Part shown: piece by piece, positions 45,701 through 52,208 of the stretch
How positions within the stretch are numbered: the first letter of the stretch is position 1
How the letters are laid out: each line of letters opens with the position of its first letter
Source: Rarobacter incanus
GTDB taxonomy: Bacteria; Actinomycetota; Actinomycetes; Actinomycetales; Cellulomonadaceae
Direction: 5' to 3'
DNA: 64,000 bases
NCBI RefSeq assembly: GCF_006715765.1
Contig: NZ_VFNV01000001.1
Coordinates: 1,612,001-1,676,000, forward strand
The notes under the pieces: model-generated
What the model was told of the DNA's origin: nothing
What the model saw: only the letters and a program-made list of their open reading frames with translations
Database searches by the model: none
Translations under genes and position numbers: made by a program

Positions 45701-45761
45701 GAAGGTGAAGGCGAAGTCGGTTGTGAAGGGTAAGTCTTCGAAGAAGATGCGCATGCGCTAG
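39747..45761 (+). CDS. Secreted GH92 alpha-mannosidase 3, multidomain
   Basis: 2004 residues. Signal peptide about 1–43; discoidin (F5/8C)-type domain about 75–215 (KLVDGDAATKWLAFAQPS); lectin-like region; GH92 domain about 400–1190 starting NYVDTRRGSNSSGSFSRGNN; second discoidin-type domain about 1231–1341; PKD domain; Asp-Trp module about 1445–1640 (STEFDLSFGDWVGG, KGQIHVFGIASDG); second PKD domain; GGGDGGNT linker; Ig-like domain; cationic tail. Presumed acid Glu984 in YTETDGWNFAFHAPFD; D1091/D1093 in GDEDNGEMSSWY. SNQVSHHIPY differs from GH92 1, so linkage specificity probably differs. GAAGGG precedes the ATG. Closest relative is the next gene. Confidence 0.93.
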   Translation: MLHTPNQPRKFARRPHRIAAAALTCAGALVLAPLVSAPAALAAATWSTSFESGDPQPVASNNAGSANVGSTYLAGSLAQSVSGIAATSENSPSETAAKLVDGDAATKWLAFAQPSTSSPLEITVTLSSAKVVKKYQLISGGDAAERDPKAWKLMARAGSGSWQELSDKSGQTFESRGAAKVYDVTNTTAYDQYKLVIRENAGGTITQLADLDLSDGSSTQVGGGMTITAGGGPTSGSNIKSGAGWTGMKALKYAGTISASGSANAASVLFDNLNIAVGSDTELAYMILPQMNSNDSRYSASDDSSKKYPATYAALDVEFTDGTRASSLNLTDQYGYGFTARGQGVGKVLYGNQWNSVRVSLGAGAAGKTVKKILMTYENPVGVRATSFSGYVDDIKVRQAQPINSSSLTNYVDTRRGSNSSGSFSRGNNIPATAMPNGFNFVTPVTRADQDSWIHNWQGNNDDDNKSRLQAIMISHETSPWMGDRAQIAVMPDKDGGRPSGDLNARSMSFSRDNEVAQPDYYKVAFDSKITTEVTMTNHGGIYRFTNDNDESGIRVVLDRTFSGEQGQLNIDASGNVTGWVEGGSGLSTGNSRMFISGKFSKNPTARDSASDRAGSAYGRFAISGSDRTVELRWATSFISQDQAAKNLAREVTGKSFDQIRNLAKAAWNERLGVIDLTGSNATDVEKVNIYSDLYRLNIYPNILHEDVSALGSATPEWKYASPLAQKSGNATATSTNAQVKSGKMYVNNGFWDTYRTAWPLYAFLYPDLSEELVDGFVQQYRDSGWISRWSSPGYADLMTGTSSDAAFAEAYTSGAISTKLAEEAYTAGVKNATVVPSGNTPAGTGSNQVGRKSIDNSQFLGYTPVLQPESVSWGLEGYINDYALGKMAQKLSQDTSLSAAKRKRYTGEAQYFLTRSEDYSNIFDSSIGGNSKGFFQGKYVDGSWVYKAGQYSDSTARSEGIYNPEDWDLGKDYNYNGNHLYTETDGWNFAFHAPFDVDGLAALYGGKQGLVNKLKTFYSTPERAWSRSIHETFEARDVRMGQFGMSNQVSHHIPYISAAAGDPTTTQEVVSEVMQRLFVGSEIGQGYPGDEDNGEMSSWYIFSAMGFYPLALGSGNYTIGTPLLDKMVIKRTPARGGDLTITAPGKTWAKKYVSGVSLTTGGSTKQLTTTSLSQSDLRAASALNFTVSETASSWGSQDLDADSPQVHRDVLGGSTGTTSVTSGTNTGSLYDNSSLSDGSFGSATGNITWTANSGTVTVDSYTITSGTDKNNGSPKSWQFQGFDADTGWKTLDSHQNESFDWNRQTRPFAISDPGDYSAYRLLITGTNSGNVSMAEVEFLVSGVPVGDTLGVSATDQSGVRAGQPLSATVGAVSGVTSTAGLTASVDYGDGTAQRTLGLESDGLTGVRMRANHTYSLPGTYTMTVKVTKGGSTVTDTATVTVVRDAALTAYFNSACTTTLGTAADCDGNGYAFDRTQLAASGWTSGATVKHPSDSSVKLVVPSTSAGEPDNVVALGQTIALNLGSGATKLAVYGTANEGAHSGKARIHYANGESTEFDLSFGDWVGGVSSGTVVGSSNRRLLNAGTGDDLKVGIFASQVISLKSGTTPISITLPAIATGISKGQIHVFGIASDGTTSSVPALIFTAGSSVSGVAGTETEYVLGTAAGGAGAGQYSASIAWGDGGPVTLATVRDGKIVGKHTYAKAGTYNVVVTLDDGQQSVSGAVGVTATEPSGGGDGGNTGGGDGGNTGGGDGGNTGGGNTGGGDGGNTGGGNTGGGDGGNTGGGNTGGGDGGNTGGSDGTGTDPTTVRVWAPTASKASQPYGAIAKRRVTVSAVVAGMTQGTVTFKSGAKVLATAKIRRQGSVYVASAVLPAKLRVGSYGRVTASVVVGGRVVSSPVSGQVVRVVKASLKKVKVKQVAGSRVKVRVKLGKLSSGVWPSGSVRVVVGKRVLAKKKVKVSAKGKVTVRLKKAVSKGVKVRVKFVPKVKAKSVVKGKSSKKMRMR
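44943..45146. repeat. GGTGGTGATGGTGGTAACACC coding repeat (Gly/Asp/Asn/Thr linker)
   Basis: About eight copies of 12–33-bp units encode the GGGDGGNTGG linker of GH92 3. The paralogue GH92 4 has only two units at the equivalent place (about 51397–51440), so the array has expanded or contracted since duplication. Confidence 0.8.
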
Positions 45762-45848
45762 GCGCGGGTGTGGGTGTGGGGCCGGTGTGGTTTTGTGTGT
45801 TGGTTGCTTGCGGGCGCGGCGCACAACCCACCGGCCCCTCCCGCATCT
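45266..45848 (+). repeat. 583-bp near-identical repeat, copy 1 (3' end of GH92 3)
   Basis: Matches 51551–52133 with one difference seen (T at 45706, C at 51991). It covers the last 165 codons, the stop, and the terminator, ending 87 bp after the stop codon. Flanking sequence diverges sharply at both ends. Codons here often end in T or G (GTT, GCT, GGT, TCG, AAG), unlike the C-ending codons of the rest of the gene. Confidence 0.93.
45778..45838 (+). terminator. Terminator of GH92 3
   Basis: Stem GGGGCCGGTG (45778–45787) / CACCGGCCCC (45829–45838) with partly complementary inner arms (GTGTGGTTTTGTG / CACAACCCAC), 16 bp after the stop. No T-run. An identical copy follows GH92 4. Confidence 0.6.
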
Positions 45849-45869
45849 GAGCAGTTGCCCAGCGGGGCG

Positions 45870-45922
45870 TTGCGGTGCCGCAGGCGGGGGCGTACTATGA
45901 AGGTTGGTTGACAACGTTGTCA
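45870..45922 (+). promoter_or_regulatory. Promoter and perfect LacI-type operator of GH92 4
   Basis: TTGCGG (45870–45875), 17-bp spacer, TACTAT (45893–45898), then the perfect palindrome TGACAACGTTGTCA (45909–45922) beginning about +4. This is the best of the four operators and defines the consensus. Confidence 0.85.
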
Positions 45923-45992
45923 CGGCGCATGCCTAGGTCGGGCCGTTACTGCGGAGTCACATTGAGCAACCCGCCCGATTTCAGGAGTCCCC

Positions 45993-48900
45993 GTGAAGGT
46001 TTTTGATCAAGCGCCCCGCGCAAGGCGCCGATCAGTAGTCGTATTTGCCGCCGCAGCCGCTATGGCCGCGACCGGCGCGCTGGCGCAGGCGCCAGCCGCG
46101 CTCGCAGTGGCGTCGTGGTCCACATCGTTCGAATCCGGCGATTCGCAGGTGGTGGGAACCGCCTTGGGTGCCGTTCCCACCACTTTCACGGGGATCACGG
46201 GAAGGCCGCTCACCGTGTCGGTGACGCCCTCGAACGTGGCAAATAGCGGGTCCAGCGAGAGCGTGGGCAACCTGTCCGACGGGTCCGGCGACACCAAGTG
46301 GTACACCGGAAATAAGCCGAGCGGCTCCACCCCGTTTGAGGTCGTCTACGCGATGGGGGTCAAGACGCCCATAAGTGGATACTCGCTTACCTCAGGCGCA
46401 GATGCGGCCGACTGGTCGGGTCGTAACCCGAAGTCGTGGGCCGTGTACGGATCGAATGATGGCAGTGCATGGACGCCGCTCGACAACCAAAGCGGCCAGA
46501 GCTTCGCGGGCAGCAAGTCGGTTAACAACTACGCCACCTCGGGGAGCCCCGAGTACTCGTACTACAAGCTGGCCATCACGGAAAACAACGGGGCCAACGA
46601 CTTCCAGCTTGCCGATTGGACGCTCAAGCTCGGCACCGTGCAGGCGGGTTCGTTGGCCGTGGCGCAGGCCACCGGCCCGACCGGCGGATGGACCCAGAAG
46701 GAGGGCGCCGGATTCACCGGCAAGGCTTCCCTGATGTATGCGGGCAAGCATATCGGCGCGGGCGCGGTCACCTCGAAGGTCGAGATTCGCTCCAACGTTA
46801 ACGCGTCGGTAGCCACAAACACCCAGTTCAGCTACAAGATCTACCCGGTGCTGAACTCGGACTGGGAGTATTCGGCCACCTACGTTGCGCTTGACGTGCA
46901 GTTCGATGACGGGACGTGGCTGTCGGCGAACGCCGACCAACGCGACACCAACGGATTCCACGTTCAGGCCCGCAAGCAGGGTTCGGAAAAGGCCCTGTAC
47001 GCAAACCAATGGAACTCGGTGGCGGTGGACCTGAGTGCCTACAAGGGTAGGACGATCAAGAACATTGCGATCACCTACGACAACGACACCGCGGCAAGCG
47101 GCACATCGATTGTCGGCTACGTCGATGACATTGCGATCAAGACCGTGGCGCCCATCGATGCCAGCCAGCTTGTGAACTACGTGGATACGCGCCGCGGAAC
47201 GAACGCGAACGACAAGTTCTCGCGCGGGTCGAACATCCCCGCAACGGCCGTCCCGAACGGCTTCAACTTCTGGACCCCGTTCACCAACACGGACGACAAC
47301 AAGCTCTACCAGTACGCGCGGCAGAACAACTCCGATAACCTCACGACACTGCAGGGCGTCGGGATTTCGCACGAAACCAGCCCGTGGATGGGTGACTCCG
47401 ACTCAATGTCGATCATGCCGTCGACGAGCGCGACCACCACCAACGCCGATCGCAGCGCGCGCGCGGCCGCGTTCAGCCACGATGATGAAATTGCTCGCCC
47501 CGATTACTACAGCGTCAAGACGACCAATGGCCTGCAGGTCGAGGTGGCTCCGACAATGCACGCGGGCATCATGAAGTTCACGTTCCCGGCCGGGCAGAAC
47601 ACGGGCACTCTGCTGATCGACGGCGCACTTTCGCAGGATTCCAGCTTCCAGGTTTCCGGCAACAAGCTCACGGGTTGGGTCTCCGGCAACGCCAAGGGCG
47701 GTTCTGGATCAGGTTCGACCCGCATGTACATCTACGGCGAATTCGATTCCGCCGCCACCGCCCAGGGCAGCGCGAACGGTGGTCGCAGCGGCTACTACGC
47801 CCGCTTTGACACGGCGGCCAACAAGACGGTCACCCTGCGCATCGCGACGTCGTTCATCGGCGACGACCAAGCGCAGTCCAACTTCGCGCAAGAGGTTGCG
47901 AACAAGTCGTTCAGCGACATTCAAACGGCGGCGGCGCTCACCTGGCAGGAAAGGCTCAGCGTCATCGACATGAGCCAGTCCACCACCGCAACCGACGCCG
48001 ACAAGGTCAAGGTCTACTCGAGCCTGTACCGCCTCAACATGTACCCGAACGCTCGCTGGGAGAAAGTCGGAACCGAGTACAAGTACGCGTCGGCGGTTGG
48101 CGGGACCTCGGCTGACAAGACCGATCAGAACGTGCCGGTCATGACCGGCAAGAACTACGTCAACAACGGGTTCTGGGACACCTACCGCACGGCGTGGCCC
48201 CTGTACTCGTTGCTATACCCGGAATTCGCAACCGAATTGGTCGACGGGTTCTTGGACCAGTACGACGACGGCGGCTGGGTTTCGCGGTGGAGCTCGCCGG
48301 GATATTCGAACATCATGACAGGGACGAGTTCCGACGTCGCCTTCGCTGACGTTTACATTTCGACGAACTCGATGTCGACGGCGCAGGCGGAACACGCCTT
48401 TGCGGCCGCGGTCAAGAACGCGACAGTCTCCGCGCCAAGCGAATACTGGAACAACAACAACCGCGATGAAGCACGCGTCGGCCGCAAGGGGTTGCAGACG
48501 TCGACCTTCCTCGGGTATTCGGATTCGAACCTGCACGAGTCCGTGTCCTGGGGTCTGGAGGGCAACATCAACGATGCCGGCATCGCGGCCATGGCCGAGA
48601 AGCTAGCGGCGGATACCTCCCTGTCCGCAGCGAAGCGAGCCCGGTACGCCGAGCAGGCAACCTACTACCGTGACCGCGCCAAGAACTACGTCAACATGTT
48701 CAACACCGAGGCAGGCGGCTTCTTTACCACCCGCAATGCCGATGGAACGTTCAGTTCGAATTCGTCGAACTACAACCCGAAGACGTGGTGGGGTCCCTAC
48801 ACGGAGACCAACGGGTGGAACTTCGCCTTCCACGCGCCTTTCGACACCGACGGCCTGGCGGGCCTGTACGGTTCGACAACGGCGGGCATCAAGGCGAAGC

Positions 48901-51900
48901 TGGACCAGTTCTACGCAACGCCCGAAAAGACGACCGGGACGATCCACGAGGAACTGGAAGCCTCCGCGGTGCGCATCGGGCAACTCGGCATGAGCAACCA
49001 GGTATCGCACCACATTCCGTACATCTCCGCCGCAACCGGCGATGCGACCCGCACGCAAGAGGTTGTGCGCGAATCGCTCCAGCGCCTCTTCGTCGGATCC
49101 GACATCGGGCAGGGCTACCCCGGCGATGAGGACAACGGCGAAATGAGCGCCTGGTACCTGTTCTCGGCGATGGGCTTCTACCCGCTGTCGCTCGCATCCG
49201 GCGAGTACACCGTGGGGTCGCCCGCCTTCGACAAGATGATCATCAACAGGTCCGCATCGCAGGGCGGAAAGCTGACGATCACGGCGCAGAACAACTCGTA
49301 CGACAACGTCTACGTTTCGGGCGTGAAGGTTGGCGACAAGGCGCTGTCGACCCCGAGCCTGAGCGTGTCGGATCTGCGTGCCGCCAGCACGCTGGACTTC
49401 ACGATGCAGTCCACCCCCTCTACCTGGGGCAACGACCAGACCCGCGCGGTTTCGGCGCCGGCCGCGCTGCAGGACCTGACCAAGTCTGGCAACGCCCAGG
49501 TGAGCGCCACTGGTATCAGCGACACCGCGAAGCTTGTCGATGACACGTCCGACACGAAGTCGGCAATGACTGTCGCCGGCTCGACGTTGAAGGCGGTTTC
49601 AACGCAGGGCCCGGTCAAGGTCAAGACCTACACGCTCACCAGCGCAACGAAGGCGGCAGCCCCGACATCCTGGAAGCTACAGGGATCCAACTCCGGCACG
49701 GACTGGACGGACCTTGACTCGCGCAGCGGATCATTCTTCGATTACCCGCTGCAGACTGTTCCGTTCCAGGTTGAAGATCCCGGGTCATATTCGCAGTACC
49801 GCATCGTGTTCGGTAACGGGTCGGAATTGGCTGAAGTCGAGCTTCTGGTGGACCCGGATGCAACGGGTGCTACCGGCGAGGTCGAGGCAGCGGTGCCGAG
49901 TGACATCTCGGTGGCGGCGGGCGAACAAACGCCATCCGTCATCGCGACCGTCTCAGGGATCGCGGACGTGAGCGCGGCGAGCGCGACCGTCGATTTCGGT
50001 GATGGCTCCGATGCCCAGGCGGCGACGGTCGCAGCGGGCGGCATCGCCGGCAGCGTCGTTAAGGCCACGCACTCGTACGACCGGGCCGGTGAGTACCCGG
50101 TGACCGTTAAGGTCACATACGACGGGGTCACCACGGTGTCGACGGGTGTCATAACGGTTACGCGTGACGCCAGGTTCGAATCGAACTTCGACAACGCGTG
50201 CCTGACAAATGCGGGTACCGCGGTCGCCTGCGATGGTGCCTCGAACGCCAACGGCTACCGCAAGGAGTCGCTGGCTGAGGCAAAGTCCATCACGGATGGA
50301 TCGCGAAGCGTCAGCGTTCCAGCAGTGGTGCAGGGTACGCAGTATTCGGTGCCGGGGGACTCGTCCCTGAAATTCACTCTCCCGCAGATCGCATCTGGCG
50401 AAAAGGACAACCTGACCGGCGAAACCACGCGCAAAGTGCGGGTCTATGTGCCAGCTGACGCCACCAAGGTGTCGTTCATCGGTATGGCAACGGAGACGAG
50501 CCTTTCCAAAGCGGCGAAGCTCATCTTCGATGACGGGACGACCAAGCCCTTCAACCTGGAGTTCAATAACTGGGACTCGGCGACCGGTGCAGACGGTATT
50601 GGCGCGGGCAACGTCGTGGTCGGCGCCAGCATGGGCCGTTGGAAGGGAACGTCGACGACGGTCGACGCACCAAATAACGCATTCAAGCTATGGGCAACTG
50701 CTTCGGTGACGCTGGAGCAGGGTCACGGTGGCGGCTTCTGGCTCGAGATGCCGGCCGTTGATAGTTCAACGAAGGCGCGGCAGCACGTGTTTGCTATCGC
50801 GAGCGACGGCAGCGGGACGCTTACCGAGCCGGTTTCGATCGCGGCCGGACAGGCCGCTAGCGCAAAATCGGGTGCTGCAACCACGTTCGATCTGGCCACG
50901 GTCTCCGCAGGTGACCAAAGCGGTGAGCGCACGGCGGTCGTCAACTGGGGCGACGGCAGCGAGGCCGTAGAGGTTTCGCTGGCCGAATCCGGTGCGGTCA
51001 CGGGTCAGCACACCTACGCCAAGGCCGGGATCTACCGGGTCAGCATCGTCGCGGATGACTCTGTGACGTCTGCGCAGACCAGCACGACCATCACGGTGAC
51101 CGACAGCGAGAAGACGGACGCCGCCGTGACCCTGACGGCGTTGCCTGCCGCGCCCGTGGCGGGCGACAGCATCGCTCTGACGGCCACCGTGCCCAGCGAT
51201 GCCACGGGCACGGTGAGCTTCAAGTCGTCGGGCGAGGTCATCGGGACCGCAGCGATTGCCGATGGCAAGGCCAGCTACACCGTGTCTTCCGTCGAGGCGG
51301 GGGTCTACACGTTCGCAGCGGAATTCGCCGGTGATGCCAAGTACAACGCGGCCGCATCGCAAACAGTCACAGTGACCGTCAAGACCAAGGACGACGGTGG
51401 GAACACCGGTGGTGGCGATGGTGGGAACACCGGCGGCACCGACTCCGGTAAGGCGGCTAGCCTGTCCGCGCCGCGGTTCAGCAAGCTGAAGCAGTCCTAC
51501 GGTGCGATTGCCAAGCGCCGGGCCACCGTCGCGGTCGTTGTGACGAACGCGACCCAGGGGACGGTGACGTTCAAGTCCGGGGCGAAGGTTTTGGCTACAG
51601 CGAAGATTCGTCGGCAGGGGAGTGTTTATGTTGCTTCGGCTGTTTTGCCGGCGAAGTTGCGGGTTGGTTCGTATGGTCGGGTGACGGCGTCGGTGGTTGT
51701 TGGTGGGCGTGTTGTGAGTTCGCCGGTGTCTGGTCAGGTCGTGCGGGTGGTCAAGGCTAGCTTGAAGAAGGTGAAGGTGAAGCAGGTTGCTGGTTCGCGT
51801 GTGAAGGTGCGCGTGAAGTTGGGCAAGTTGTCGTCGGGCGTGTGGCCTTCTGGTTCGGTGCGTGTTGTTGTTGGTAAGCGCGTGTTGGCGAAGAAGAAGG

Positions 51901-52046
51901 TGAAGGTTTCGGCGAAGGGGAAGGTGACGGTGCGGTTGAAGAAGGCCGTGTCGAAGGGTGTGAAGGTGCGGGTGAAGTTCGTGCCGAAGGCGAAGGCGAA
52001 GTCGGTTGTGAAGGGTAAGTCTTCGAAGAAGATGCGCATGCGCTAG
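45993..52046 (+). CDS. Secreted GH92 alpha-mannosidase 4, multidomain
   Basis: 2017 residues, paralogue of GH92 3 with the same plan: signal peptide about 1–38, discoidin-type domain (NLSDGSGDTKWYTGNKPSG), GH92 domain about 390–1140, second discoidin-type domain, PKD domain, Asp-Trp module (NLEFNNWDSATG, HVFAIASDGSG), PKD domain, Ig-like domain, short GGDGGNTGG linker, Ig-like domain and cationic tail. Presumed acid Glu938 in YTETNGWNFAFHAPFD; D1045/D1047 in GDEDNGEMSAWY; SNQVSHHIPY as in GH92 3. GTG start with AGGAG upstream. The last 165 codons are almost identical in DNA to those of GH92 3 while the rest is clearly diverged. Confidence 0.93.
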   Translation: MKVFDQAPRARRRSVVVFAAAAAMAATGALAQAPAALAVASWSTSFESGDSQVVGTALGAVPTTFTGITGRPLTVSVTPSNVANSGSSESVGNLSDGSGDTKWYTGNKPSGSTPFEVVYAMGVKTPISGYSLTSGADAADWSGRNPKSWAVYGSNDGSAWTPLDNQSGQSFAGSKSVNNYATSGSPEYSYYKLAITENNGANDFQLADWTLKLGTVQAGSLAVAQATGPTGGWTQKEGAGFTGKASLMYAGKHIGAGAVTSKVEIRSNVNASVATNTQFSYKIYPVLNSDWEYSATYVALDVQFDDGTWLSANADQRDTNGFHVQARKQGSEKALYANQWNSVAVDLSAYKGRTIKNIAITYDNDTAASGTSIVGYVDDIAIKTVAPIDASQLVNYVDTRRGTNANDKFSRGSNIPATAVPNGFNFWTPFTNTDDNKLYQYARQNNSDNLTTLQGVGISHETSPWMGDSDSMSIMPSTSATTTNADRSARAAAFSHDDEIARPDYYSVKTTNGLQVEVAPTMHAGIMKFTFPAGQNTGTLLIDGALSQDSSFQVSGNKLTGWVSGNAKGGSGSGSTRMYIYGEFDSAATAQGSANGGRSGYYARFDTAANKTVTLRIATSFIGDDQAQSNFAQEVANKSFSDIQTAAALTWQERLSVIDMSQSTTATDADKVKVYSSLYRLNMYPNARWEKVGTEYKYASAVGGTSADKTDQNVPVMTGKNYVNNGFWDTYRTAWPLYSLLYPEFATELVDGFLDQYDDGGWVSRWSSPGYSNIMTGTSSDVAFADVYISTNSMSTAQAEHAFAAAVKNATVSAPSEYWNNNNRDEARVGRKGLQTSTFLGYSDSNLHESVSWGLEGNINDAGIAAMAEKLAADTSLSAAKRARYAEQATYYRDRAKNYVNMFNTEAGGFFTTRNADGTFSSNSSNYNPKTWWGPYTETNGWNFAFHAPFDTDGLAGLYGSTTAGIKAKLDQFYATPEKTTGTIHEELEASAVRIGQLGMSNQVSHHIPYISAATGDATRTQEVVRESLQRLFVGSDIGQGYPGDEDNGEMSAWYLFSAMGFYPLSLASGEYTVGSPAFDKMIINRSASQGGKLTITAQNNSYDNVYVSGVKVGDKALSTPSLSVSDLRAASTLDFTMQSTPSTWGNDQTRAVSAPAALQDLTKSGNAQVSATGISDTAKLVDDTSDTKSAMTVAGSTLKAVSTQGPVKVKTYTLTSATKAAAPTSWKLQGSNSGTDWTDLDSRSGSFFDYPLQTVPFQVEDPGSYSQYRIVFGNGSELAEVELLVDPDATGATGEVEAAVPSDISVAAGEQTPSVIATVSGIADVSAASATVDFGDGSDAQAATVAAGGIAGSVVKATHSYDRAGEYPVTVKVTYDGVTTVSTGVITVTRDARFESNFDNACLTNAGTAVACDGASNANGYRKESLAEAKSITDGSRSVSVPAVVQGTQYSVPGDSSLKFTLPQIASGEKDNLTGETTRKVRVYVPADATKVSFIGMATETSLSKAAKLIFDDGTTKPFNLEFNNWDSATGADGIGAGNVVVGASMGRWKGTSTTVDAPNNAFKLWATASVTLEQGHGGGFWLEMPAVDSSTKARQHVFAIASDGSGTLTEPVSIAAGQAASAKSGAATTFDLATVSAGDQSGERTAVVNWGDGSEAVEVSLAESGAVTGQHTYAKAGIYRVSIVADDSVTSAQTSTTITVTDSEKTDAAVTLTALPAAPVAGDSIALTATVPSDATGTVSFKSSGEVIGTAAIADGKASYTVSSVEAGVYTFAAEFAGDAKYNAAASQTVTVTVKTKDDGGNTGGGDGGNTGGTDSGKAASLSAPRFSKLKQSYGAIAKRRATVAVVVTNATQGTVTFKSGAKVLATAKIRRQGSVYVASAVLPAKLRVGSYGRVTASVVVGGRVVSSPVSGQVVRVVKASLKKVKVKQVAGSRVKVRVKLGKLSSGVWPSGSVRVVVGKRVLAKKKVKVSAKGKVTVRLKKAVSKGVKVRVKFVPKAKAKSVVKGKSSKKMRMR

Positions 52047-52133
52047 GCGCGGGTGTGGGTGTGGGGCCGGTGTGGTTTTGTGTGTTGGTTGCTTGCGGGC
52101 GCGGCGCACAACCCACCGGCCCCTCCCGCATCT
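51551..52133 (+). repeat. 583-bp near-identical repeat, copy 2 (3' end of GH92 4)
   Basis: Direct-repeat partner of 45266–45848, 6285 bp away. Covers the C-terminal domain, stop codon and terminator of GH92 4. Homologous recombination between copies would delete or duplicate a whole GH92 gene with its promoter. Confidence 0.93.
52063..52123 (+). terminator. Terminator of GH92 4
   Basis: Same hairpin as after GH92 3: GGGGCCGGTG / CACCGGCCCC, located 16 bp after the stop, within the 583-bp repeat. Confidence 0.6.
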
Positions 52134-52171
52134 CATCGCTGTCGCGGCGGGACCTGGGACCACAGGTACAG

Positions 52172-52177
52172 TAGAAT
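52172..52177 (+). promoter_or_regulatory. -10 element of the lacI-type gene
   Basis: TAGAAT in the context ACAGTAGAATCTT lies 31 bp before the regulator ATG. No TGACAACG-type operator is present in this 75-bp spacer beyond the repeat, so the repressor does not appear to control itself through that site. Confidence 0.5.
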
Positions 52178-52208
52178 CTTTTCGAACACCACGGAAGGAT
52201 AGACATTA

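Noticed and set aside
44259-45923. Long minus-strand reading frame (554 codons) rich in His, Arg and Thr opposite GH92 3; a similar one at 50766–52163
   Set aside because: Composition mirrors the antisense of the Gly/Lys-rich coding sequence, with no start signal or domain; the plus-strand GH92 genes explain the DNA.
27765-52046. Sortase anchors (LPxTG) at the ends of the large secreted proteins
   Set aside because: None of the five has LPxTG followed by a hydrophobic segment; they end in Lys/Arg-rich sequence.
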